Notes under the pieces: model-generated
Told to the model about the DNA's origin: nothing
Seen by the model: only the letters and a program-made list of their open reading frames with translations
The model's database searches: none
Program-made: the position numbers and the translations under genes
Source: Pezicula radicicola
Lineage: Eukaryota > Ascomycota > Leotiomycetes > Helotiales > Dermateaceae
DNA length: 64,000 nucleotides
Assembly (NCBI GenBank): GCA_003008705.1
Contig: PDUO01000003.1
Span: forward strand, 938,793-1,002,792
Direction: 5' to 3'
In this document: in pieces, positions 13,513 through 25,403 of the stretch
How the letters are laid out: the number at the start of each line of letters is the position of its first letter
Numbering within the stretch: position 1 is the stretch's first letter

Positions 13513-15038
13513 TTACTCGCTGTCCGACTCGCTGTCCGACAACACAATCGGCATTGTCTGACTTCCCGATCCATATCCACTATCCTGCGATGCTCTTACA
13601 GCAACAGTTGCATCACCATCCAAATAACTCTCACCAAGAATCGCAGCATCCCGAGAACGACCGCTTGAGGAGCTTCTAGCAGTGTGAGTTCTCTGCGTAG
13701 AAGCCTCATCATCTGAATCTCCAGCATCCGAGTCAGTATCGTAGACCAATCCTTCTTCACCCCTACGCTCATCTTCACTCGAACTACTCGCCCCACCACT
13801 GCTCTCCGTAGCACTGCTCTCTTCATCACTACTCTCCAGGGTCCATTTCTCCACCCTCAACTCAGGCCTAACGTATCCCTGTGGCAAAGCACCAACCGGT
13901 CTGCCTAGCTTCGGTGGGATGTACACAAAAGCCTCAGGACCCTTCCTTAAGCCCTCCAATCTCTTATCCCAAGGCACCTGGGTCTTCTGCTCAAAGATAC
14001 GCTTGAAATCCCGAAAGGCATCCTCATACTGCTTGACGTGGCATTCTTCACGCCAATAAGTAGTGGGACGATGGGAACGAGAAAATTTTGCGCCAGTCAT
14101 GTAGGTATGTGGCTTGGCGATCGATTTGAAAAAGTAAATTGTGTATTTCTCAACCATGTTCCTACCACCGAGGTTGATTCGTGTAAGGACGATCTTATAT
14201 TCGAAGCCTGAATTATCGACCTCTACCATGTGCAACCCTAGTTTCAGACATCATGTTAACATCCATACACCATTTTAAGTTCGACATCTATGTTCTCCAA
14301 AACCAATATCCAATAGAAAGTCAACTTACTGTCATCGACCAACTCCTTGGAGACTCGTACGCCGTCTTCGAATCGTTGCCGGAACATGATTTGATCGGTC
14401 TTTCCCTTCGCGACACGAGCGAGTACTCGGTTGAGTGTATATGGCTTTTCGTGGCGTTTTGATACCTTACCTTTGACACCCTGGAGACAGTCCTCAAGCC
14501 AGTCGGATACTACAATATGGCAATGGCGACCGCGCTCCCACGCTTTGCAAACTGTGAGACTGTCAGAGATGCGTGTTGCAATATTTGAGGAGCGATTTCA
14601 TGTGTTGGGGACCACAGTGCTACAAGACTAACGTCCACGTAAAGGTGTAAGTAGATACACTTAGCCACAAGTCACTCATGAACTCCCAGAAAACAAGGGG
14701 GGAAAGAGAGAAAAAGAAGAAATACCTTGCTTGCATTTGGCCTTATACGCCTTGATAGTGCAAATCAAATGCGTAGTCTCCTGGTTCACTTCTTGGACAT
14801 ACTTAGCACCATGATTTGTGATCCATCGCACCATAGCTTCTGTCGTCCACGATCTTGAATTCCGGGCTTCAAGAAAATCGCCTGCAAATGAAATTATCAT
14901 TCCATGCATGATCTGCTTGCACGGCCTGCCCTTTTTGGTTTTGGTGACAGCGCTTGCTCGTTGGTGGGAGGCTGATAGGGTTGCTTTTGCTCCAGACTTC
15001 TTAGCCTTTGTCTTGGTTGTTGTACGATTTGCTGCCAT
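13513..15038 (-). CDS. BRCT plus WGR-like domain nuclear protein
   Basis: Exons (complement) 14726-15038, 14330-14551 and 13513-14237, 419 residues, all phases consistent. A Lys-rich N-terminus (TTKTKAKKSG) looks like a nuclear signal. A BRCT domain follows (about 45-135), with the THLIC strand and the family Trp in VVSDWLEDCL (Trp122). The third exon carries a WGR-like fold (about 180-290), with FEYKIVLTRIN, an AFRDFKRIFEQKT helix and a PWDKR close. This is the module found before the catalytic domain of many PARPs, but the WGR triad itself is not conserved. The last 110 residues are acidic and Ser-rich and no PARP catalytic domain follows. It may be a DNA-damage or chromatin adaptor; that function is inferred. 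The start is the first in-frame ATG, MAANRTT. Confidence 0.72.
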
Positions 15039-16023
15039 TTTGGCGGATGTTGGTGATTTCTTTATGTGCTTTTGGATATTTTGATGTTGATAGGATATTA
15101 TTTCTAGGAAAAGTTAGAATAGACAGGTTCAGTAAGAAGTTCGCCTGACTTTTTACAGGAGGCGCAAGTCGAGAACGTTGAGTTGAGGTTGATTGGGCAT
15201 CTGGAATTGGAGTGAAAAGATGACAAGATGGAAGATGGATCTGCTCTGCGTCTGGTGAAATTGTAGGGATAGTTTGAGAAGCTGAACTACAGAAAGCTGA
15301 ATCGCTGCAGATGATAACATCAAGGAAGACGTACGGTTCTCAAGGTTGCTACTCCAAAACCTTTCGAGTAGCACTCAGCTCCAGACCGGATTGAAGAGCC
15401 CGAGTAGGTGATGTTTTGATGGTGTCCTTTGCGGATTGAAGAATAAAGTGCAAAATGAGATAAGGGGAGGGTCAATGTATTGCAGGTATTTAAACCAAAG
15501 AGTGCTAGGGTGAGGATGATGTAACGGAAACAATAGTGATTGAGAGAAGAAAATTCCAAGACCATAGGGATTTTTCAAAAGTGGTCTAGAGCGTGCTTTA
15601 GCTGAAAGACATTTTAAAGCTGGATAATTCTAACAATACCTAAATAGACACCGTGAACGATAGAGCAAAGGGCAATACAAAGACGTAGATTGTAATAGGT
15701 GGCAAGAAGAAGCTTGGGAACCGGAGAATATGCTGCCGAACTGATTTCGCTGAAAATTATTTCCTGAATTTCTTTATCGATGATGGATACTGTTGAAATT
15801 AGATGGCATTAGGTGATATTTTGGTTGCAGATAGCCCACATACAGAAATATTGTTCGAGCCATTTTTATAGTGCAAATATTCTGTGTCATAGCGAGCTGA
15901 GTAGCAGAATCAGATAAATCTAGCACAACCAATCATCGAACGAGTTGTCCTTCGAGCCTGCAATAGCCATAATCCATTCATAAGCTATCTTGAGCAAGAA
16001 GTTTTGTCTACTACCTTTCTGTT
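15039..16023. other. intergenic, no gene seen
   Basis: About 1 kb holding the promoter and leader of the BRCT/WGR-like gene and the 3' UTR of trpC, both on the minus strand. Open frames at 15153-15578 on the minus strand overlap each other in different frames, start without good context and show no family resemblance, so I treat them as chance. Confidence 0.5.
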
Positions 16024-18370
16024 TCAACGGACGCTTTTAGCCGCTTTAATGAACTCCTTAATTTTTTCAATGCTTTGAATACCATTCTCTTCAACCCCGC
16101 TACTCACATCAACAGCCAAGATCCGGTCACCTACTTGGCCTGTAGCCTTTACGGCATCTGCAACATTCTCTGGATTTAGTCCGCCAGCGAGAATGACTTG
16201 TAGACCTTCATCTTTTGTGAGAGCTGCCTTCACTTCTGCCATGTCCAATGTTTGACCTGATCCTCCAGATGCCGAATCTAGTAGAGGTACACAGTGGTAG
16301 CCCCTCTTACCAAGACCAGGCTGGCCAGGTTTAAAGCTACGAATGACAGGAACGGGTATAATACTGGCCCACTCCAGAGGCTCATCGCCGTGGAGTTGGA
16401 CGATATCTAAATTGTAGACGTCTTGTAACCGTAGGACCTCTTTCAGAGGCTGGTTACGGAATACGCCGACGAGCAATGGCCGACGACTTGATATGAGTGT
16501 TCTTGCATTGGAAAAGAAGTCTGACGCCCGGCTTTCATCCAAGCAAGGCTCATCACCTGTTGAATGACTAGAATATTGATGAACGACTTCTGAAATAGCC
16601 TTAGCGTCCTTGTGAGAGACTGTACGCTTTAGTCCTGGTACGAGAATCATCCCAATCAGATCAGCCCCATATTTGATGGCTTCTGAAGCTGCCTCGGCGC
16701 TTCTTGTTCCACAGATTTTCACAAAAAGATTTCCGGTGGTAATATTGGAACGTATTGACCCGCCAAGAAGCTCCTGGATAAATGCGGTAGTATCTTTTGC
16801 ACGCATCAAAGCCTCACCCACAAGAACTGCCCCGACCCCATTTTGTAGATAGGACTGAACATCCTTAGGACCAGAGATACCGCTCAGTGCACATACAACG
16901 GTTTCCTTTGGAACTTGGTCTAAGAGTCGGCTTGTGGTATCTAGATCAACTTCGAAACTGGTGAGGTTCCTGTTATTGACTCCAATCACCTTTGCACCAA
17001 GTTTTACTGCCACCGACATCTCTTCTGTTGTGTTAACCTCTACCAACGGCTCCATTCCGAGGGATTGAGAATATTTGTACAAGCGTGTCAGTGTTGCTTC
17101 GTCCAGCATCTTCACAATCAGTAAGACAGTATCAGCACCTGCTAGTCTTGCTTCTAAAATCTGGTACTCATCGAAGACAAATTCTTTGCGCAGTACAGCG
17201 GGTCGGTTTGGCATCCCTTCCAAGGCTTGGCGGACGGCACGTAGGTCATCGATGCTTCCTTTAAACCATTCCGGCTCGGTAAGGACAGAGATAACGCTGG
17301 CACCAGCTAGAGCGTAGGTTCTTGCCTGGGCTGGAGCGCAGGTTGACATAGAAATTATACCTTTCGATGGCGATGCACGCTTTATTTCAGCCATGAGTGA
17401 TAACGCAAATGGAGACTTTCTTAAGCGCTTTTCGAACGAAATAAGAGCAGGGGCAATGTCCATTGCGTAAGCAGCTTGAAGATCGCTTGGTCGTTGAGAA
17501 GGTATCCCTTTCTGCAGTTCAACCGCCGCCTTTCGGTGCGCAAAGATCTTGTCCAATATATTCTCCTTCTTGCTATTTGTTCCATTTGTTCCATTTGCAA
17601 ACTGCTTCTGTTGGGTTACTGCCTCTTGCTGGAGTCGCTCATTTTCATCCCAAGTGCCACCCCTCATTTGTAAGAAATTCTTCAACATGACCCGACCTTC
17701 TGCAGTAAGGATACTTTCAGGATGATATTGGACAGCTTCCACCACATATTCCTTATGTCGGACTCCCATAATAACACCTTTTCCGCCATCAGAGCCAGCT
17801 ATCCAGGATGAGACTTCTAAGCATTCTGGCAGTGTTGGGTGGGTACCGGCAAGGGAATGATATCGAGTGACAGGCAAGTCTTGTCGTAAATTGGCGTACA
17901 CACCTTTCGAATCGTGTCGCAGAGGGGAAGTCTTCCCATGCAGAATCTCTCCAGCAAAGATCACATCACCTCCATAGACGTCCAGTATGCATTGCCTGGT
18001 AAAGAGTCAGCCGCGCAAATGTAGAAAGCTTTCCCGTTTAGGTGACTCACTGGCCCATACAGACCCCGAAGACAGGTATCTTGCCAGCGAAGTACTTGAT
18101 AGCATCTCTGCTGACTCCCGAATCTGTCCTCGGATGGCCCGGACCTGGGCTGATAACCAGCTGTGTTGGTTTGAGTGCAGCAAGCTCCTCTACGCTGATT
18201 TCGTCATTGCGATAAACCGTGACATTCGCTCCTTCCAATACCAAATACTGATAGACGTTCCAGGAGAATGAATCGAAATTGTCAATGAGAATGACATTGT
18301 TTGCATGAGGCAGTGGTGTAACTGCTTGCGGCTGCTGGGGGGAATGGTCAATTAGGTCGAGAGAAGGCAT
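16024..18370 (-). CDS. trpC: trifunctional tryptophan biosynthesis protein (anthranilate synthase glutaminase, IGPS, PRAI)
   Basis: Exons (complement) 18051-18370 and 16024-17995, 763 residues. Three enzymes of the tryptophan pathway are fused, as is standard in filamentous ascomycetes. Residues about 24-220 are the class I glutamine amidotransferase, with the nucleophile Cys104 in FGVCMGQ and the His198/Glu200 pair in QYHPES; it feeds ammonia to anthranilate synthase component I. Next is indole-3-glycerol-phosphate synthase (about 240-510), with [22 protein letters not shown] and VNNRNLTSF. Last is phosphoribosylanthranilate isomerase, with [16 protein letters not shown] and AGGLNPENV. The only intron falls inside the MGQ/QC junction. 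I start at [11 protein letters not shown] rather than 48 bases upstream, because the VDHSP-like N-terminus is common in relatives. All catalytic motifs look intact. It is divergent from the Nup188 gene. Confidence 0.97.
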
Positions 18371-18644
18371 TTTGTCAAAGTTGGAGAGGTGGTGATAGAG
18401 GTAGATAGCGGGGATCAAATCAACATTATTTTGTGACTGAGCCTCGCCCTAACAAGGTGGCTCGCTCCGGGGAAAGTCATGACCCCTGTCCTTGCACCAA
18501 TTTTGGTGCGTAGCGAGCTTTCATCGCGAAAGCAAGCGCGTTCAACTCTGAAGTTGCAGCCTCCCAGACCTTTCTGTCGCAGAGCTTGCTCATGCTCAAC
18601 ACAACGCCCTGCCATACATTCTGGCGTGCTGAGCTTGGGTAGCA
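18371..18644. promoter_or_regulatory. shared bidirectional promoter of trpC and NUP188
   Basis: Only 274 bases separate the two divergent ATG codons, so both promoters and leaders must overlap or lie very close. I found no exact TGACTCA site for the amino-acid control regulator; the nearest match is TGACTGA at about 18433. Confidence 0.7.
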
Positions 18645-21600
18645 ATGGTTCCCATACCAGAGTCCAGCTATTTCCCCCCCTTGGATAAATGCCTGGCTGG
18701 GGAACAGCTCCTGATGTGAGTATCCATACCTTCACGAATTAGTGCAGCTTCTAACCATGTCTATAGATCCTGGAAAGCTGTCTATCTTGCAATATCGAAC
18801 GTAGACCACCTTAGTCATGAGAAGCAACCGATTCTCAAGCAATATCTCAACCAGGATGACGTGTTAGCAGTATTAGCGCAGCCATTCACTGCATTCACCA
18901 AGCCCTCTTCCCAGACCAAAGCTGCGTTCGAGACAAAGACCTCAGCAATCAATGTCACCCCTTCATCGAATGGGCCCTACGACATAAAACAAATCAAGGA
19001 AGATACATTGTGGTTGAGTAAAGAGGCAGGAATTGACGAAGTCTCTGCTCTTCGGATAGTAGTGGTGGAATGCCAGTCTCGACCATACGCGCAACTACTT
19101 GGGCGTTTCTCGGAGGAGGAGGTTGTGAGCATACAAGATGCAGCGGGGAGTAGCCGAATTCTCAGTCTTGTTCCTGTGTCAGTGCTCTCGGACAGTGCAG
19201 ATTCCAAAGTGATCCAGGCCGATTTCGAGACACAAGACAGCCGCCGCATTCGCACTCTTCAGACCTACCTTTCTGAACGTCAATATCTATTGAAGTGCGT
19301 GGAGTCATTGCTACATAGTGCGCTATATTGGCCACACGTCGATGGAAGAGGGAAAGCACCAGAGGTCGCCACGCCGCCACTCGAACGTGCAGGGGAAATT
19401 CTTATGGCGAAGATGGGAGAACCTGTGGGGGTGGTTCTCCAAGGCATCTCAGCCATAGAACGTAATATTAAAAACCTTGAACAGGGTAGTGGGTGGTATA
19501 AAGAGGAAGGTGTAAGGGAAGATATTGAACTCGATTGGTTGCGAAACCAGCTGGTTGAAGTACTGCACACGATGAAGATCGTATTTCAACTAATTGATTG
19601 CTCTGAAGAAATAACCTCCTCGGCCGTGGTTGTTGCATGGTTCCGCCTTGCATCTACTTATTCTTTTTTCACTGGGTTCCAGGTGGTAAGTGCTGTGCCC
19701 TAAAACCTCTCATTTACATTGACTGACAGAATAGCCGGAACCGTATGTGCAACAATTAGTCCATACTCTGCAACTAACTGCGTGTCTCATCTCTCTATCG
19801 GCCCTCAGCCTAGGGGACTGCGTAGAGTATTTAAGCGACCTAGGCAACGACATGGCTCTTTCACCTATTAATGATATTGCTTACATCTTAAACCCTCAAG
19901 CAATTATCGAAGTTCACAATTCATTAATGGAAGCTGCAGAAGCCACATATGTTACTGCTGGCCCTGCGATATTTGCTTGGTGCTCTATTCTCGCTGCGAT
20001 GCGAGGACGCAAAGCCGGCCAAGAGGCTGAGCAAGCTCAGTATGAAGATGGGGGCTCATCGGGTGATGGGCAACTGATACCTCGGCCTGATGTTTATGAC
20101 GAGGTCATGGAGCAGATAATGGATAGTATAGACTCAGATCCTATTCATCATCTGGCTCAAAAAGCGGCTGATGGCTGTCATTTTCTTGAGACCATTTCCG
20201 AGTTTTCCGTCTATCTAGGAGATACACCTAGAGCAGTCTTTTTACCTATCCTGGGGGCTAGGATGCGAATAATTCTTATGGATCTTATCAGTAGCGCTCG
20301 CGCTAATCTTGAGTATATCCCTGAAGTCCTGACTGCTGCTATTTCAGCTCTTACAGGCGGCCAGGATTATTGGCATTTAACAGAAGCAAAGCAGCTCCAG
20401 CCTCAGAACAACCCCATTGCGACCTTTTTGGCTAATGACCAGCTAGTGGGATCCTTTCTGATGGTAGCCGCTTCGAGGTATCCTTACGAGTCGTTACCCT
20501 TCTTAAAGCTTGTCAAGGCAGTCGCTGCTTGCACGAGTTCTTATATGCAAAACAATACACGATCCATCATTGACTTCCTCGACACAATTCCGACCTTTAC
20601 CTACGTACTACCAGAGGGCTTTGCCAATTACGAGACGACGCACGAAGAAGATAACAATAACAACATTCGGCTCACAGCTACTGTCCAACTCTTTGAATCT
20701 CGAATGATATCGTCAAAAATGGTATTGGGCCGGGGGTCGCTTAACCGGTCATTAGTCCCGGCAGGAGACTTTTGTATTCCAGCAGGGACTTTCGGACGCA
20801 TAGTTTCTGAGTCAGGTCCAAGGGTTGCATTTTGGTTTCATGAATATTCTGGATTAAAATATTTTGGAAAATTACTTGAGACCTTTCTCAATTCTCGCGA
20901 CCAGATAGATGCCACAACAGGCGAGAGAGTTGATCGCGACTGTGTGGCTGAAATAATCGGATTGTTGGCGACATTAGTACTAAGCAGCTCGAAAACGGTT
21001 GGAGTGACTGCTCACTCACGAGACGAAGCTCAGCGCGTTTTAGAAACTGCTAGTGCAGGACTGAGTCGTAACAGCGACATCATCTCCGTGATATTTTCGA
21101 TTTTTGAGGAGGAACTACAAATACAGGCAGCAGCCATAGGCTCTGAGGTACCCCTAGAGTTACTTCTAGGATGCACTCAGTTCATCCACGCTGTCATTCC
21201 CATTTCTCCTGGTCGGGTCTGGCCGCTCATCGATAGAAGTGGACTCCTAGACAATGGTCGTGGCAGCGGCAGTGGGAGTGGGAGACTATCAGGTATTGTT
21301 CGAAATGTTGAGTTGGTCACTAGCCATTATAAATTCTTGGTATCTTGTACACGGCTCTTCGACTCATTGGTGGAGGATTTGGTGACCCACGCCATTGCCA
21401 GGAAATGTGGTAACAAGTCTGCAGCTCGATTTGGAGGCCGAGAGGAACTGGGGACAGGTGTACCGGACCAAGTCCTTGCCAAGGTTCTCTTGTCTTTCAC
21501 TCACTTTCTGGTCGAGGTATTCGAAGATTCTTGCACCTGGAACTTTGCAGTAGATGAAGAGAGAACGTCCCTAAGCAAGAACATTTCCAGGACGCTCGAT

Positions 21601-24336
21601 CACATTGTTTCTTATGTATATGGTGTTGAGGGATCACCCGATCCAAAGTCTGGCATAATGGCAGGCTTGAAACCAGCTGCTGCATATATCATGGATACCT
21701 TCTTGTCAACCAATTCCGGTACTCTAAGATTTCAACCTCTCTTATCTGGCTACCTCGATGGCATTTCCACATGGCAAACCACAATAAACCTCCCGTTTGT
21801 GCGCCTAAGAGAGAAGCAAGTCAGGGCTATCATCTCCTTTACAGGGAGCTTGCTACAGATCAGCGCACTGGAAGAAAGATCGGCCTCCCATCTTGAGATG
21901 CAACTCTTCAAGGCTTCGCCTCTCATTGCACGACTCTATGCTGTCAATGAATCCTACAGAAACTCAGTGGTGACAGTGTTTGAGGCTTTAATTGTTAGTG
22001 CTTCGAGTAACTCCGACGAACCTCCTTCTCTTCTTGGCCATCTTGGTCCACACACTTCAAAGAATTTCCTGCGCAGCCTCACAGATCTTGACGGTCCATT
22101 ACCTCATGATGATACAGTCATCAACATATGGCATTTCTTGTCCATGGTCGTGAGCTGTCGGCAGCAATGGTTTGCCAATTACCTTCTCACTGGAAAAGCA
22201 CCAAGGGATGCGCTCAAGCGTCGTTGTGAGAATGACGAACTGCCACCATCCAGATCACTTCTAAGCAACACTCTAGAGAGCTTGTCAAACCTTCCTCAGC
22301 TCTCAAAAAAGAAAGCTTTGGCAATGCTAGAATTTGTCTCCTTGGCACAGAACTATTGGCCGTGGACATTGTACAACCTGGAAAAACATGCACCCTTTAT
22401 AGATGCTATATCAGAATACCTTGGGACGCTGCCACCTATTCAGAAGCAGCCAGCTGATACACTCGAAGATCGTATAGATGCTTGCTACAAAACGCAGATA
22501 GTATCTCATATTGCAAAGATCTTAGCCATGCACCTTTTTCACGCTAGACAGAGAGGTGATTCTAGGGCTGTAGATAAGCTCGTGTCTAATTTAGGCTACC
22601 TAGCTCGGTTTGCAGTCGCCGTACCCGATTACAACGCATCCCTTCACACGAATCTAAAACGCAATTTTGAATCCAGGTATCCTGGCTGCCAACTACGAGA
22701 ATTTCAAAAAACCAGACTAGATGACCGCAATCTGGGACGCGACTACTTCTATGATTTGTCCTTAGCAGACAAGATGTTACGTTTTGATGGTGCCTGGACT
22801 GGGCGGAAGGACGATGGCTATAGTCTTGAGTTGGCGACTGCAAATGTCAACCTGTCACTCGTTGATGCACAAATTGTAAGTCACGACATCTTCCAAGAAG
22901 TGCTCCTTACTTATTTCCCTTAGGCTGTTCTCGAGTCATGGAAAGTCCTCGCTATTGAACTAAGCAGCGATCTGAAAGAGAAAGCAGAGCTACAGAAAAT
23001 CATTGCCCAGGTCGCCAGGGATTGCATAGCATCCAACATAATCAGTTCATTTTCGGAACCAATCTTCATCAAGCTCAACCAAACGCGGGCGGAATTTTCC
23101 CTTATACTACTACAACGTTTGGTAGAAGTAAAATCTGAAGTACACGAACTATATGGTGAAAACGGCAACTTTCGGCACGGCATTCTTTCCACAGTATGGG
23201 AAGCGATTCGCAGCTTACAAGGCAGTTTTGGGATGGCCCTGGCTGCAGGGGATGCCACATACTATAGATGCCTCCTCAGATTGCTCTTCTTGGCCTTGCG
23301 TATCCACGCAGAAAGCAAGTTCCCCGACCCCGACCCCAGGCGCTCAACAAACAAACTGAGCCAACAACAGACTACCGAAGTCATTCCCCTGGTCCTCGAA
23401 ATTCTTGAGCATGTAGTCGCGAAGGGCCTTCGTGACCTTGTAGCTACTCTGCATGACGCTGTTGCACTTCACGATCAGCCGACTGAGTTTCCAGCACAGG
23501 ACATCGCTCTAATCACGGGTATTCTACAAACATGTCTCCGCATCCCGGGAACAGAATTCTGTCACCTTCAGATTGTTACAACGATGAAATCACCAACATG
23601 CGAAACAGCTCGTGTAGCAGCAAATCTCTTTTCCTGGTCAACCGACCTCGCGATAAATGGAGATCCCGTCTACGGCGAGCTCAGTATACTCTTCCTTCTC
23701 GAATTGTCCAGCATGCCAGCCATGGCTGAGCAACTAGCCATAGACGGCATACTAGGTCACCTTGGCTCCGCGAAAATTACAGCAGCACTTCGGAGTGGCA
23801 AGGTAAACCCATTCGTCGACAGTGCAGGTATACAACGTTGCTACAGTATATGGGTCCGCGGTATCTTACCTTTACTTCTAAATCTCCTCGACGCGGTGGG
23901 TACTTCCATTGCAACCGAGGTCTCTCTCTTCCTCAACCAGTTCCCCGCTCTCCTTAGTGCATCCTCCTCGGCCTTTGATGCACCGGAAACCTCACGCATC
24001 GTCAGTAAATCACAACCTAAGTATATGACTCTCAGTGTCTGTTCAGAAGTACACTCACTCTCTCTTATCATCTTCATACTCAATACTTTCCGCGATTCAC
24101 AGCCAGATATCCCAGAGGTACCATGGGACTCTTCTACAGTTGCGGAGAACGTCGAGTTCTGGTTGGGAAGTAGAGCAGTGCTGCGAGAGAGGATATTGCC
24201 GATGGGCAAGAGAGATATCGACTTGGCAAGGCAGAAATCTGAGAATCCGGCCAATGGTGCTGTCAATAGGTTGGAGGAGGCAGTTTTTGGAGAGTTAAAG
24301 GGTATTAAAGATGTGTTAAGTAGTGCGGAGGAGTGA
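18645..24336 (+). CDS. NUP188: nucleoporin Nup188, inner ring of the nuclear pore
   Basis: Exons 18645-18715, 18767-19685, 19735-22875 and 22924-24336, 1847 residues, all phases consistent. The short first exon (MVPIPESSYFPPLDKCL) was found by extending the frame upstream through a 51-base intron. It joins to SWKAVYLAISN, matching the family's N-terminus, where a PPL..CL..G..L.SW pattern is expected. The protein is almost wholly alpha-helical with no enzyme motif. An insertion near residue 670, beginning CIPAGTFGRI and followed by FWFHEYSGLKYFG, corresponds to the SH3-like module known in fungal Nup188. Nup188 pairs with Nic96 in the pore inner ring and can bind transport receptors. The length is as expected for Nup188 (about 1800). 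The alternative, Nup192, is less likely because of that module. Exon 1 contains a run of seven C. Confidence 0.9.
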
Positions 24337-25403
24337 AAGGGGCAATGAACATAAAAAAGGCGTTTGGGGAGGGGTTTAAGTGGATGCATTTAGAGAAGGG
24401 AATGACAGCTTGTTATGTATTATTTGCCTGAATAAATGAGCTTGAGAGAAAACTTGAATAAATATACTCACGCTAGAAGTTTTGTTACGGTTCTTTAGAT
24501 CGATTACTGACTTCACCAAACACAGGTCTTAGTACGAGGGAAGCAGAATAGTACCGTCTGTTAATCTAAATTATGAAATTTCTATAGATGAAAGACTATA
24601 GCAATCCATAGGGACTGGTTTAATCCAGTCGCTACCTTACATTAGTGAGCTCATCGAATTACTGTAGCACTCTTAAATTAACAACTCGCTTAATAAGAGT
24701 CATTTACTATTTACTCGTGTGTACAAAGTGTGGAGCACCAGAGCAAGGCGTAATAAATCACAACAAATAATTGTAGTGGAACGAACAAGATGTGAAACGG
24801 GTCGTTGGGGGAGAATGAAAAGTGCTTATGAGATGACTCCTTGGTTTTGTAGACATTTGTTGGTTGCACTTCTCTTTCGGAAATTCAGCTCAATGAGACT
24901 TTTATCAAATTTGTCTGGGTTGAAACAACTGTTGATTGCACTATTGAAACTGGATGATATCAAATTATTCTCTTCTCCAATATCCAAACTCCAAGCAACA
25001 ACAGGGAGGCTCATTTGTCCAATACACACAACCATACCTGTATATAATTATTAGTAAAAGTTAGACGCGACATCTGGATGAAGCTATACCTGATTACTCA
25101 TATCTAGTATCTCCAGAAGTCACTACCTATATTCACATCCACATTGTCTGCGTTGTCCCTAACGAGTTTTTTGAGGGTCTCGAAAGCCAAGCCCCAGAGT
25201 TTGCCTCTGAAAGGACAGGAGCCACCGTCTACAAAGTGGGCGTCGGCTCTGAAATTGTTGTATTTGTCGTAGATACCCAATATTTCTTTTACTTTGCTTA
25301 TGAACCGACGGAAGAACCTCCTAAGTCCGATTCTAGAGGATATACAAAGCTAAACACGAAGATGACAAGAAGGTGACCCGAAGAGAGAGAGAGAGCACAT
25401 AAC
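24337..25403. other. convergent intergenic region, no gene seen
   Basis: About 1.07 kb between the stop codons of NUP188 (+) and the STAND gene (-). It holds their 3' UTRs and is AT-rich in the middle. The 111-codon plus-strand frame at 24719-25054 overlaps a minus-strand frame and resembles nothing known to me. Confidence 0.5.

Noticed and set aside
15153..15578. overlapping minus-strand frames of 67 to 82 codons
   Set aside because: Different frames overlap, composition is leader-like and none has a recognisable motif.
24719..25054. 111-codon plus-strand frame between NUP188 and the STAND gene
   Set aside because: It overlaps an antisense frame, lies in AT-rich 3' flank and has no similarity known to me.
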